Shown here piece by piece: positions 52,072 to 60,670 of a stretch of DNA of 64,000 nt; position 1 is the first letter of the stretch, and each line of letters begins with the position of its first letter. The stretch lies in contig CAZDIO010000130.1 in the NCBI GenBank assembly GCA_964505555.1, forward strand, positions 1-64,000, given 5' to 3'. The notes beneath the pieces are model-generated. The model was not told the DNA's origin, did not search any database, and worked only from the letters and a program-made list of their open reading frames with translations. The stretch is from CAZDIO01 sp964505555 (lineage in GTDB: Bacteria > Bdellovibrionota_C > UBA2361 > SZUA-149 > CAZDIO01). The translations under genes were made by a program, and so were the position numbers.

Positions 52072-53394
52072 TTACGATCGAGAGTATTCGGGAAACACTA
52101 ACGTTTCTTTAGATTTATTCTCTTTATCCAAGTGCATGATGTAGAACATTAACAAGATGCACACAGATAGTGGCAGGATAGTTATAAGTGAGTAAAAAAA
52201 GTTAGTTGATAAGGCTCCTGAAAGGAGTAGATGGTATAAGAGGTCACCAAAGTAAAAAAACACAAGTAAGATAAGACCGATTAAAGGAGAAGAACCTTGT
52301 GCAGGAAGTTTTTGTAATTTGGTAAGTACTATAAATATTGAAATCCAACCTAAAGAGAATCCATGCACCCAAGATATAGGAGAGAAAAAAACGCTAAATA
52401 GGATCATGATTGAAAGCGCTAATAACGGATCTTTCATTCTCGCTGTGTGGATCAGGAGAAACAAGGTAAATCCAAAAACCACAAGATAGGTTACTGGCAT
52501 AACTGCATTAGGCCAATCAATAAGTGGGGGGGCAGTAAGGGGAAATTGAGGCTGACTATGGAGTCCTCCAAAGAGCCGTTGTCCAATAACCCAAATTGAT
52601 TGATTTCCAACATGTCCTCTGTAAATCGTTGGTAGTTTGGGGCAAACATGGAGAAAGTAATATAAAACACTTTTCCAACCAATAAAAAACCCACTAAGCA
52701 CAAAAAGAGATAGAAAAGTGCTCGCTGTAGAGAAGAGAGTTTTCCAATTTTTAGATATGAGTAAAAAAAGTATTATGGGAATTCCAAAAAACTTTAATGC
52801 TAAACTTGTGCCAAGAAAAATTCCTGAGAGGATGTCCTGCTTACGACAATACGAAAGAAAGAAAGAGACGATGAGAAGAAATAAAATGGAGTTTTGTTGA
52901 GCGAGTATAAACTCCACTTGAACTTGGCGAGATCCGACAACAACGGCGATAGAAAATATTCTCTGATACAAAGAGCTACCGGGAAATAGAAAAGATACTA
53001 ATTTATACATTCCAAGGGAGATTAAAAATAATTCAATGATCAGCCACAATGCCGCAGCCTCTTCATAGGTAAGTAGTGCAAAAGGATAAAAAAACATTGC
53101 GGCCAGTGGTGTATGGGGGGTGGGATGTAAAAATACAGTTGTTGAATTTGTGGGGATAAGTATCTCTTTAAGCTTAGAAACATCAAGATATGGATCATGG
53201 TTCTCTTTGAGTGCTCGGACCATTAAATAATCTTGAATGAAGTCTTTACGATAGACCAGGGATTTATCAAGGCTTCCAAATCCGGAACGGACACTTTCAA
53301 ATCCACGTAGTAAGATAATGAAAACAAGAATAATGCGAATTATCTTAAAGCTGATGCGATTTGATACAAGCACGAGTTTTATTAATGTAAGCAT
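52072..53394 (-). CDS. GT87-like polyprenyl-dependent membrane glycosyltransferase
   Basis: 440 residues with about 10-12 hydrophobic helices. The first loop has VYRKDFIQDYLMVRALKENHDPYLD; the Asp residues and the DPY pattern match the DUF2029/GT87 group of GT-C enzymes, such as mycobacterial polyprenyl-phosphomannose-dependent mannosyltransferases. Last gene of the minus-strand block that contains pseB, pseC and spsF; 52 bp separate it from the upstream gene. It probably transfers a sugar to a lipid-linked or protein acceptor on the periplasmic side. Convergent with the kinase gene at an 8-bp gap. Confidence 0.75.
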   Translation of the reverse strand: MLTLIKLVLVSNRISFKIIRIILVFIILLRGFESVRSGFGSLDKSLVYRKDFIQDYLMVRALKENHDPYLDVSKLKEILIPTNSTTVFLHPTPHTPLAAMFFYPFALLTYEEAAALWLIIELFLISLGMYKLVSFLFPGSSLYQRIFSIAVVVGSRQVQVEFILAQQNSILFLLIVSFFLSYCRKQDILSGIFLGTSLALKFFGIPIILFLLISKNWKTLFSTASTFLSLFVLSGFFIGWKSVLYYFLHVCPKLPTIYRGHVGNQSIWVIGQRLFGGLHSQPQFPLTAPPLIDWPNAVMPVTYLVVFGFTLFLLIHTARMKDPLLALSIMILFSVFFSPISWVHGFSLGWISIFIVLTKLQKLPAQGSSPLIGLILLVFFYFGDLLYHLLLSGALSTNFFYSLITILPLSVCILLMFYIMHLDKENKSKETLVFPEYSRS

Positions 53395-53446
53395 GTATTA
53401 ATCCTTTTAAGAAAACGATGTATCTATGACACTTTGCTTTGGTTCA

Positions 53447-55006
53447 TCATTCTTTGTCCCATGAGCTAAAACGATATACTTTAATATCCCCATAGCAACG
53501 AGACATAAAAGTATCTTCAAGTTTCGCATTTGCTTCTAAAAAACTGGTAAGTTCTTTCGGTGAAATTCGTAAATGATCAGTGAAGGGATCTCCTGTGGGC
53601 TTATCAGCGAGGAAGACGGACATTTGCGAGTCTGAAATGAAATACTCAGGTTGAAAATAGAAAAACCCCTTGGCGAGAGATTTTTCACCAGAATATCGCT
53701 GATACACACGAAGCGCTTTCCAGGTAAGATATCGTTCATTTTGAAAATGAAACCAATGTGTTTCTTCACCCATGATTAAAGCATTTTTAGGAATCCTTGC
53801 ACGAAGAAAATTTCCTGCTTCTTCAAAATCCTTGATACAGGGAACCCCTCGAACCATGGTTGCGTTTGCTCGAATATTTTCTCCTCCATAAACTCCGATA
53901 ACAATTCCGATCATTGCTAACGACCAGATAGACATTGTTTTGATTCGTAATTGAAATAATTCATGGAGAAATCCTGCAAGAAGAAGATCGTTAGCAGAGG
54001 TATAAGCAATTGCCTTAAAGTATGTTTTTGAATCTACGATCAATGTGCCACTAAGAAACATAAAAAATGAAAAGAGAGCTAAGCTTCTTTTCTGCCGAGT
54101 TCCAAAAATAAGAAAATAAACAAAAGCAATAATTGCGATGTAATGAGACCATGGATAAAGAGATTTTGTTAACCAGTAACTCTCTACAAATGCATGTGAA
54201 ATAATGTCAAAATTAAAGGTAAAAAGTGGAGGAGTTCTTTCAGAAAAAAGAATTGCGGTTGTTTTTTTAAATGCTTCGATATCAGGAACTACATGAAGAA
54301 TAAAATAAAGAATCAATCCCGATGCGCCACCAAAGATGAAGGCCCAAAATTGTTTCTTAATCAGAGTTCTGAATTGATATTCCTGAAGAAAAAGAAGCCC
54401 TATTACAAGGGCATAGAGACAACTTCGTGCATGAAATTCAAAAGCTAATCCAATGATAAGTCCAGAAAGAAAACTTTGAAGAGCTCTCTTCTTGAAATTT
54501 TCTAAATGCAGCACTACCCCACATAACGCAAGCGCTATTCCAATAATATCAGCACGTGCTAAGTGCGCTGCGTGAAAAAAGGCGGGGGATAACCCAACGA
54601 GGATGAGAGTAATCAGTCCGAGTAATTCGCCACCATAATGTTTCCCAATTCGGTAATAAGCCACCAAAACAACAAAGCCAAAAAGAAGAGAGATGCTTCG
54701 CAATAAAAAAAGGTCGAGATGAGAACCAAAAAGAAATGGTAGGGAATAAAGAACAATTGGTAAAAAAGAATATGCATGCCAGAAGCCCTCGATGGTGCTT
54801 ATTGGTAATCCATCAATGGGTCCAACAGCTCTGCCGGTAAATATATACCCGTGCACACGGCTTGCTGTAAGTACATCATCAACAAAAGGAGAAGGAAAGC
54901 GCTCAAGGGTAAAAATATGCCAAAACGCCAGGCACACAAATACCGTTGTTACACTAAGATGTAATTTGTTGAGATTTAAGAAACGTAAGTATGTCTTCAC
55001 TGGCAA
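53447..55006 (-). CDS. GT39-like polytopic glycosyltransferase (GT-C fold)
   Basis: 519 residues with about 10-11 helices. The first outside loop carries FPSPFVDDVLTASRVHGYIFTG, where DD is the expected GT-C acidic pair. A soluble C-terminal domain follows residue 380. It starts at TTG 55006 as given; GTG 55000 and later codons are alternatives, and the 53-bp overlap with the spsF gene makes a somewhat later start plausible. Part of the pseB-pseC-spsF block, so it may use a pseudaminic-acid-containing or co-assembled lipid-linked sugar; this is inferred only from position. Confidence 0.75.
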   Translation of the reverse strand: MPVKTYLRFLNLNKLHLSVTTVFVCLAFWHIFTLERFPSPFVDDVLTASRVHGYIFTGRAVGPIDGLPISTIEGFWHAYSFLPIVLYSLPFLFGSHLDLFLLRSISLLFGFVVLVAYYRIGKHYGGELLGLITLILVGLSPAFFHAAHLARADIIGIALALCGVVLHLENFKKRALQSFLSGLIIGLAFEFHARSCLYALVIGLLFLQEYQFRTLIKKQFWAFIFGGASGLILYFILHVVPDIEAFKKTTAILFSERTPPLFTFNFDIISHAFVESYWLTKSLYPWSHYIAIIAFVYFLIFGTRQKRSLALFSFFMFLSGTLIVDSKTYFKAIAYTSANDLLLAGFLHELFQLRIKTMSIWSLAMIGIVIGVYGGENIRANATMVRGVPCIKDFEEAGNFLRARIPKNALIMGEETHWFHFQNERYLTWKALRVYQRYSGEKSLAKGFFYFQPEYFISDSQMSVFLADKPTGDPFTDHLRISPKELTSFLEANAKLEDTFMSRCYGDIKVYRFSSWDKE

Positions 55007-55652
55007 ATAGTGTGGTATCTGTATAAAGTGCGTTATAAATTTTCTCTATAAATTCAAAATCCTCTTGAGTATCTAAGGTCCAACGTTCATTGGAAAGATC
55101 TATCTTATGGTAATAAGGGATTAAACGAAATTTTTCAGGGTGATTCATGATATAGGGAGTGACATGCTCTCGATCCTGGGGATCTTGAGTCAGTTTTGTT
55201 GCATCCTCAAGAGTGAGCGTGGTGAAGATTTCAGTATCAAGTCCTTTCGGATAGGTTCGAGGAGGAAGAATGTTACTAAGATAATCCATGTTTATCGGAT
55301 TAAAAATACGTAACATCTCGTCGACTAAAAACGGATCAATAAGTGGACAATCTGAGGTGATGCGAATGATTGTCGTTGCTGAAAAAGCGTGGGCCGCATC
55401 AAGATATCTTCCCATTACGTCAAATTCATCTCCTACAAAAAAAGAAAAATGATTTTCTTCGCAGAAGCGTTTAATTATTTTATCGTTTTCTGAAGAGGTC
55501 GTTGCCACTACAATTTCGTCAATAAGTCGACACTGCTTTAAACGGGTGATAACGTGCCAGAGCACGGTCTTTCCAGATAAAGTCTTCATAACTTTTCCAG
55601 GTAAGCGCGTTGAACCCATTCGTGCTTGAATAATGCAAACAGTACGCTTCAT
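54954..55652 (-). CDS. spsF: SpsF-family cytidylyltransferase, probable CMP-nonulosonate synthetase (PseF role)
   Basis: 232 residues with a nucleotidyltransferase fold. IIQARMGSTRLPGKVMK at the N-terminus is the CTP-binding signature of the SpsF group. DEIVVATTSS, FVGDEFDVMGRYLDAA and RITSDCPLIDP follow, the last with the metal-binding Asp. In pseudaminic acid pathways the CMP transfer is done by PseF; no other cytidylyltransferase is present here, and this gene overlaps pseC by 4 bp (ATGA). It is therefore the likely enzyme activating the nonulosonic acid. Family membership is seen, the exact substrate is inferred. Confidence 0.85.
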   Translation of the reverse strand: MKRTVCIIQARMGSTRLPGKVMKTLSGKTVLWHVITRLKQCRLIDEIVVATTSSENDKIIKRFCEENHFSFFVGDEFDVMGRYLDAAHAFSATTIIRITSDCPLIDPFLVDEMLRIFNPINMDYLSNILPPRTYPKGLDTEIFTTLTLEDATKLTQDPQDREHVTPYIMNHPEKFRLIPYYHKIDLSNERWTLDTQEDFEFIEKIYNALYTDTTLFASEDILTFLKSQQITS

Positions 55653-56812
55653 AGAGCAAGAGATCGAGTCAGCGCTTCAATGACTTTGTCCTGCAAATCT
55701 TCAGTCATTGAAGGATAGATTGGTATAGAGATCGCTCTTTTTGAAAATGATTCTGCCTGAGGAGTATAGCCTTCAACAAAACCTAAATGTCTATAATATG
55801 GTTGAAGGTGAATGGGAATATAATGGACATTTACTCCAATTCCCTGTTTTTGCATATTCTGAAAAACGCTATCTCGCGTTACGCTAACTTCATGAGGAAG
55901 TTGTATGACATATAAATGCCAAGCACTTTCCAGAGCAGGAGGAGGAATCTTCCAGACAGTTGAGGAGAGTAACGTCTGATACCTTTGAGCAAGATGTCGC
56001 CTTTTTTGAATGAAGGTATTTAATCGTTTCAGCTGACTTATACCCAAAGCTGCTTGAATATCGGTAAGTCGATAATTAAAGCCAAGACAATGCTGCTCAT
56101 AGTACCAGGATTGCGTACAAGGATTTACAAATTGAGTTATGTCTCTTGTGATTCCGTGACTACGATAGAGTTGAATTTGGGTGGCGAGGTGAGCATCATT
56201 GGTTGTAACAGCTCCACCTTCTCCAGTGGTAATGGATTTTACGGGATGAAAACTAAAAACAGTTGCATCACTATAATGGCAGCATCCCACAGGTTTTGTG
56301 TCTTTATAGTTTGCTCCAAGTGAATGCGCCGCATCCTCAACAATAAAAAAGCCATAGGTGGCTGATAATTCTTTTATCGTTTCAAGCTCTATACTCCGCC
56401 CACTAAAATGCACAGGAACAACCACTTTTGGTAATTGTCCGTTTTTTTCCGCTCTGGTCAGCTTCTCTTTTAAAGCGTCAATACTCATATTGCCCGTTTC
56501 AGCATCGACATCGACAAAATCCACCGACGCACCTAAATGAAGTGCTGAGTTGGACGTAGCAACAAAGCTTATTGGTGACGTCCACACCCAATCCCCTTGA
56601 GTTACGCCAAGGGCAGCAAAACAACAATGAAGTGCCGCTGAACCACTGGAGAGGACAACAGTATTTGACACCTGACAATAAGAGGAAATTGCGTTTTCAA
56701 ATTGCTGAATTTTTGGTCCTTGAGTGACATAATCAGATCGCAACACTTCAACCACAGCGGCGATATCCTCTTCGTTGATCTCTTGTCGACTGTATGGAAT
56801 TTTTAATACCAT
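55649..56812 (-). CDS. pseC: UDP-4-keto-6-deoxy-AltNAc C4 aminotransferase PseC
   Basis: PLP enzyme forming UDP-4-amino-4,6-dideoxy-L-AltNAc, the second pseudaminic acid step. 387 residues, DegT/DnrJ/EryC1 family. IPYSRQEINEEDIAAVVEVLRSDYVTQGP at the N-terminus is typical of PseC. VVLSSGSAALH and VEDAAHSLGA are followed by the PLP lysine K192 in FSFHPVKSITTGEGG. LGFNYRLTDIQAALG follows. It starts at the pseB stop (1-bp overlap) and overlaps spsF by 4 bp, so pseB-pseC-spsF is a tight transcription unit. Confidence 0.93.
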   Translation of the reverse strand: MVLKIPYSRQEINEEDIAAVVEVLRSDYVTQGPKIQQFENAISSYCQVSNTVVLSSGSAALHCCFAALGVTQGDWVWTSPISFVATSNSALHLGASVDFVDVDAETGNMSIDALKEKLTRAEKNGQLPKVVVPVHFSGRSIELETIKELSATYGFFIVEDAAHSLGANYKDTKPVGCCHYSDATVFSFHPVKSITTGEGGAVTTNDAHLATQIQLYRSHGITRDITQFVNPCTQSWYYEQHCLGFNYRLTDIQAALGISQLKRLNTFIQKRRHLAQRYQTLLSSTVWKIPPPALESAWHLYVIQLPHEVSVTRDSVFQNMQKQGIGVNVHYIPIHLQPYYRHLGFVEGYTPQAESFSKRAISIPIYPSMTEDLQDKVIEALTRSLAL

Positions 56813-57804
56813 TATGCTGTAGCAAGAAGCTCTTCGATTTGTTTGACGGAGAGAAAGTTCGGGTTGCTATCGGATCGGTATTCAAAACCAGAACTTACAA
56901 GAGAGCCTTTTTCGTTGGCAGCGTTAATATCGTATCTGGGTACTTGCGCGTAGAGATATTGAGGCTGAATGAGATAAAAGTTTTGAAACTCAAGGGTACG
57001 GTTACATTCATCTACGGGACAAAGAACTTCGTGAATTTTTTCTCCAGGCCGTACCCCAACCGCTTTTACAGAAAGAGTCGGGGCTAACGCTTTTGCTAGG
57101 TCTACGATCCGAGCTGATGGAAGTTTTGGTACAAGAATTTCCCCTCCGCGCATTCTCTCAAACGCTTTTAATACAAAATCAACCCCCTGATCCAGTGTAA
57201 TAAAAAATCGGGTCATACTCAGATCTGTTATTGGCAGAGTATCAACCCCGTCTTCGATAAGTTTTTTAAACATAGGTACGACCGACCCTCGAGACCCGAG
57301 CACGTTTCCATATCGCACTACAGTAAAATCGGTACGATGTTTTCCACGAATACTATTTCCAGAAATAAAAAGTTTGTCCGCAACAAGTTTGGTAGCCCCG
57401 TAGAGATTCACCGGGAGGGCTGCCTTATCAGTGGAGAGGGCAATGAGCTTTTTTACGCCCATCTCTAAGGCTGTATTAACGATATTTTCTGAACCGAGAA
57501 TATTTGTTTTGATGGCCTCTCCTGGATTGTATTCTAAGGCCGGGACTTGTTTTAACGCAGCAGCATGGATGACGTAGTCGACACCATCAAAGGCTCGTCG
57601 CAACCGCGCTTCATCTCGAATATCTCCAAGAAAATATCTCATTGCCGGATGGTTGATCCGTTGATTCATCTCAGATTGTTTAAGCTCATCACGAGAGAAA
57701 ACAATTACCCGTCGAGGGGAGTAACGTTGGAGTATGGTCGCCACACATCGCTGACCAAAAGAACCTGTTCCCCCCGTAATCAAAACACTTGCATCATTAA
57801 ACAT
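56812..57804 (-). CDS. pseB: UDP-GlcNAc 4,6-dehydratase (inverting) PseB
   Basis: First enzyme of CMP-pseudaminic acid synthesis: UDP-GlcNAc to UDP-2-acetamido-2,6-dideoxy-L-arabino-hexos-4-ulose. 330 residues, the short soluble PseB form, not the long membrane WbpM type. The NADP loop GGTGSFGQR is followed by VFSRDELKQSEM, GDIRDEARL and HAAALKQVP. The catalytic STDKAALPVNLYGATK includes the Asp-Lys and the YxxxK-type tyrosine and lysine. Near the C-terminus VRPGEKIHEVL and NPNFLS match PseB. It precedes pseC with a 1-bp overlap and follows a flippase gene. Confidence 0.94.
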   Translation of the reverse strand: MFNDASVLITGGTGSFGQRCVATILQRYSPRRVIVFSRDELKQSEMNQRINHPAMRYFLGDIRDEARLRRAFDGVDYVIHAAALKQVPALEYNPGEAIKTNILGSENIVNTALEMGVKKLIALSTDKAALPVNLYGATKLVADKLFISGNSIRGKHRTDFTVVRYGNVLGSRGSVVPMFKKLIEDGVDTLPITDLSMTRFFITLDQGVDFVLKAFERMRGGEILVPKLPSARIVDLAKALAPTLSVKAVGVRPGEKIHEVLCPVDECNRTLEFQNFYLIQPQYLYAQVPRYDINAANEKGSLVSSGFEYRSDSNPNFLSVKQIEELLATA

Positions 57805-57871
57805 TTGGTATCTCCATCTCTTTTTCTAAAGGTATGTCAAAGCGAAACGATCGAAAAGACTTTTTCGCTCC

Positions 57872-59185
57872 CTAACTCCTCATTATATTGGATAATAAAA
57901 GTCCTTGCTGATTTGATTCATTAAGTTTGTCTACGCTTAATGAGCGGAGAACTATAAATCCGCTAACAAAAGCCGCTACCGTATAGGCCAAACAGGTAGC
58001 CCAGGCGGTCCCTATTCCTCCATATTCCTCGGTAAAAATCCAGCCAAAAATAGCGTTTAAGAGAATTGCGAGCAGCGCACATGCAGACATCATCGCTACC
58101 ATCTTTTTGCAGTGAAGATATGTTTGATGATAGGTAAACACGCCTTGAATAACTCCGGCGATGATCAGCCAAAAAATATAGTGGTTCGTTTGCATAAATT
58201 TTGGTCCAATCAAAAGTGGGCTGAGAAAATGAGCAAGAAAGAAAACGATAACTCCAGTGATTGGCAATATGAAATAAAAGAGACTCATTAGTTTTATCGT
58301 ATCTTTTACCTTTTGTTGATCAAATTGGAGAGCTCGAAACAACATCGGCTGCAAAGCAAATATATAACCATTAACAAACACCCAAATTGCCATATTAAAT
58401 AAGCCACCTATCCCGAAGTAGCTTGTCTCCTCAACGTTAACGATATGCGCAATAAGCAATCGATCCGTTAAAGGAATTATGACAGCACTTAATCCTGCAG
58501 GAAGATATCGAATCCCAAAGAAAAGAAGTTGTTTACAGTAGGAAAGATTAAAACGAGAAAATAATCCTATCTCAAGATCTCGGAGAAAAAAGCGATTAAC
58601 AAAAAGCACCGTGATAACCAAGCTCAGAAGCTTTCCTACGACAGCCCCTCGCCAATCATATCCTGCAACCACAAACGCGATTGTTAAGAGAAGAGCAAAA
58701 GAGCTGTGACAGATCTGAGCCCAAGCAAATTGCTTTCGCTGCTCTCGAAACTGAAGGAGTGCAAGTAATGTGTAGTAAAGACCATGGAGGTATGCAGTTA
58801 CTAAAATCGTCCAGATCCATTCCCCAGGAAACTTTAAAAACGAAGAGATAAGAGTGGTAGAAAAACTAAAAAGAGCGATCGAAAAAATCAAAATAGCGGT
58901 AGCTATTAAAGAGGCCGTAGTGACGAACTGAGAAAGGTTACGGTGGTCCATCTCAAAGAAGCGCATTCTGACAGCATCTTGAAGCGTAAGGCCGAGAAGT
59001 GGCCTCATAAAGGATGTGAGCGCTACAAATAATACCCAATAACCGTATTCAATCGGAGTGAGAAAGCGAGTGAGAAAAGGAAGGAGCAGGAAAGGTGCTA
59101 CAGATTCTATTCCCACTAGCATGCTGTAAAATATGCCTTGCTTAATCAGTGCTCGGGGGGCAGTTTTGTTAAGATGTTTGCTCAT
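57872..59185 (-). CDS. Wzx-like oligosaccharide flippase
   Basis: 437 residues, about 12 predicted membrane helices, MOP superfamily. GIFYSMLVGIESVAPFLLLPFLTRFLTPIEYGYWVLFVAL at the N-terminus is the Wzx/PF13440 opening. It is first in the minus-strand block flippase-pseB-pseC-spsF-GT-C-GT87, 67 bp before pseB. It probably flips the lipid-linked glycan that carries or accepts the nonulosonic acid. Divergent from the 59333 gene with 147 bp between them, which must hold both promoters. Confidence 0.88.
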   Translation of the reverse strand: MSKHLNKTAPRALIKQGIFYSMLVGIESVAPFLLLPFLTRFLTPIEYGYWVLFVALTSFMRPLLGLTLQDAVRMRFFEMDHRNLSQFVTTASLIATAILIFSIALFSFSTTLISSFLKFPGEWIWTILVTAYLHGLYYTLLALLQFREQRKQFAWAQICHSSFALLLTIAFVVAGYDWRGAVVGKLLSLVITVLFVNRFFLRDLEIGLFSRFNLSYCKQLLFFGIRYLPAGLSAVIIPLTDRLLIAHIVNVEETSYFGIGGLFNMAIWVFVNGYIFALQPMLFRALQFDQQKVKDTIKLMSLFYFILPITGVIVFFLAHFLSPLLIGPKFMQTNHYIFWLIIAGVIQGVFTYHQTYLHCKKMVAMMSACALLAILLNAIFGWIFTEEYGGIGTAWATCLAYTVAAFVSGFIVLRSLSVDKLNESNQQGLLLSNIMRS

Positions 59186-59332
59186 AAAGTGACAGAGGAA
59201 CCCGATACTGTTTTTGGCTGATTTTATGATTCGAGTGCCTCAGCTATAGAACCAAAAGTTGAAGTATAAACAGTCGAAATGGTCAATAATAATTTATGAG
59301 TAAGAATTAAACGCTAAACTCATCGTTTTTAA

Positions 59333-60649
59333 GTGTTTTTCGGCCCAATGAATGTTTGTTTATTAAAGGCAATTCGAAATGTCGCTCGTATGGATGCAGA
59401 ACCGCTTCGTATCGCCATTTTTGAAGATGTAAAGAGTCGAAACTTTTTAATTCGGAGCATTTCTCGAACCTACGAACTGGTAAAAGGTTCTTTTATTGGC
59501 ACGTTAGCCGTTGCTCTTTATGGGTGTAAGTCTTTTATCGTTCCTGTTTTTAAGAAAAAAAGGAATGCTTCCATTCTTTCTACGGCAACCTATCCTAATG
59601 AAGAGAAGCAGATCGCCTTTATCAAAGAATGCATTGGAGCAGAGGTAGTATCATCGGTTTCCTATCAGATAAGCCCGCAAAGTTTTTTTGCTGTTTTTCT
59701 TGCACTGAAAGACTTCAAAAGCACTTGCAAATATTTTCGAATAATTCACCAACTAAAGAAGCGCTATGAGTTTATGCCTTTGTGTCGAATTGCAAGTACT
59801 ATTGGCTTCTACCTTCGGTATCAACTCGAACTTTCTTCCGCTGATGCGCCAAAAGCAGTGTTAATAGCAAGTAATTATAGTCCGGATTCCTCTGGGTTAC
59901 AGTGGGCAGCTCGTGCCCATTCAATTAAATCAATCTTTATTCCGCACGCGGCAATTCCGCTACGAAAATGGATGCCCCCGCTGGAAGTGGATCTTGCTAT
60001 TCTTGATGGACCTGCAGCTCTCGATACGTACCGTGTTCATGGAAAGGTGCGGGGGGGGGTAGTGTTTCGTGGCTTGCCAGGAAGCTCTTTTCCTATGAGT
60101 GTTTCGAACTTGCAATCCAAAGAAATAAAAGTCGGAATCTTTCTTACGGCATTAACAGACAAAGAGGTATTAGAAAGACTGCTATTGAGTATCAGAGACC
60201 TTCTTTTGCCGAGCCAGATTGTTTTACGGCCGCATCCAGTTCAAATCGTGAATCATGATTTTTCTGATGGATTTGCTTCAGGCATTGAAGTGGTTTTGAG
60301 TAAAAACAACTCTTTACTAAATGATATTTCTCGTTGTGATCTTATTTTTATTGGCGATAGTAGTGTGCATCTTGAAGTGCTAAAAGCGGGAAAACCGACT
60401 GTTTATGTTCCTCTTCTTGATCGTATCTACGATGATTACTATGGCTTTTGGGAAAAACGAATTACTTATCGCCTGGAAGATTTTGGAACAATCTCTCTTA
60501 ACGAGATAATTGATTTTTACTCTGGTGACTGGAACAACCGATTTCGCTACTATGACCCAACGTACCTCAAGGAGAGTGTTCTCTCAAATGTGGAAATTCG
60601 ACAAAGCATCTCGAACTTGATTGACGGGGTCGAAACCAACAGCAGGTAG
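59333..60649 (+). CDS. Putative GT-B-like glycosyltransferase of the nonulosonic acid cluster
   Basis: 438 residues, no membrane helices apart from a weak hydrophobic stretch near 55-70. The C-terminal half shows GT-B-like blocks: VLRPHPVQ, SRCDLIFIGDSSVHLEVLKAGKPTVYVPL (resembling the nucleotide-sugar site of capsule, CDP-glycerol and sialyl/nonulosonyl transferases) and an upstream IFIPHAAIPLR. It starts at GTG 59333 or ATG 59348; no Shine-Dalgarno supports either. First gene of the plus-strand half of the pseudaminic acid cluster, followed after 21 bp by pseG. A CMP-nonulosonate transferase is the attractive guess, but I do not recognise the family securely. Confidence 0.65.
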   Translation: MFFGPMNVCLLKAIRNVARMDAEPLRIAIFEDVKSRNFLIRSISRTYELVKGSFIGTLAVALYGCKSFIVPVFKKKRNASILSTATYPNEEKQIAFIKECIGAEVVSSVSYQISPQSFFAVFLALKDFKSTCKYFRIIHQLKKRYEFMPLCRIASTIGFYLRYQLELSSADAPKAVLIASNYSPDSSGLQWAARAHSIKSIFIPHAAIPLRKWMPPLEVDLAILDGPAALDTYRVHGKVRGGVVFRGLPGSSFPMSVSNLQSKEIKVGIFLTALTDKEVLERLLLSIRDLLLPSQIVLRPHPVQIVNHDFSDGFASGIEVVLSKNNSLLNDISRCDLIFIGDSSVHLEVLKAGKPTVYVPLLDRIYDDYYGFWEKRITYRLEDFGTISLNEIIDFYSGDWNNRFRYYDPTYLKESVLSNVEIRQSISNLIDGVETNSR

Positions 60650-60670
60650 TGGAAGGATCAAGAGTTTTTC

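Noticed and set aside
54954..55006. 53-bp overlap of spsF and the GT39-like gene considered as a frameshifted fusion
   Set aside because: Both proteins have complete domains and natural ends; a later start of the second gene explains the overlap more simply.
57565..57924. Plus-strand open frame of 119 codons opposite pseB
   Set aside because: pseB is complete and conserved on the other strand; the frame shows no known domain.
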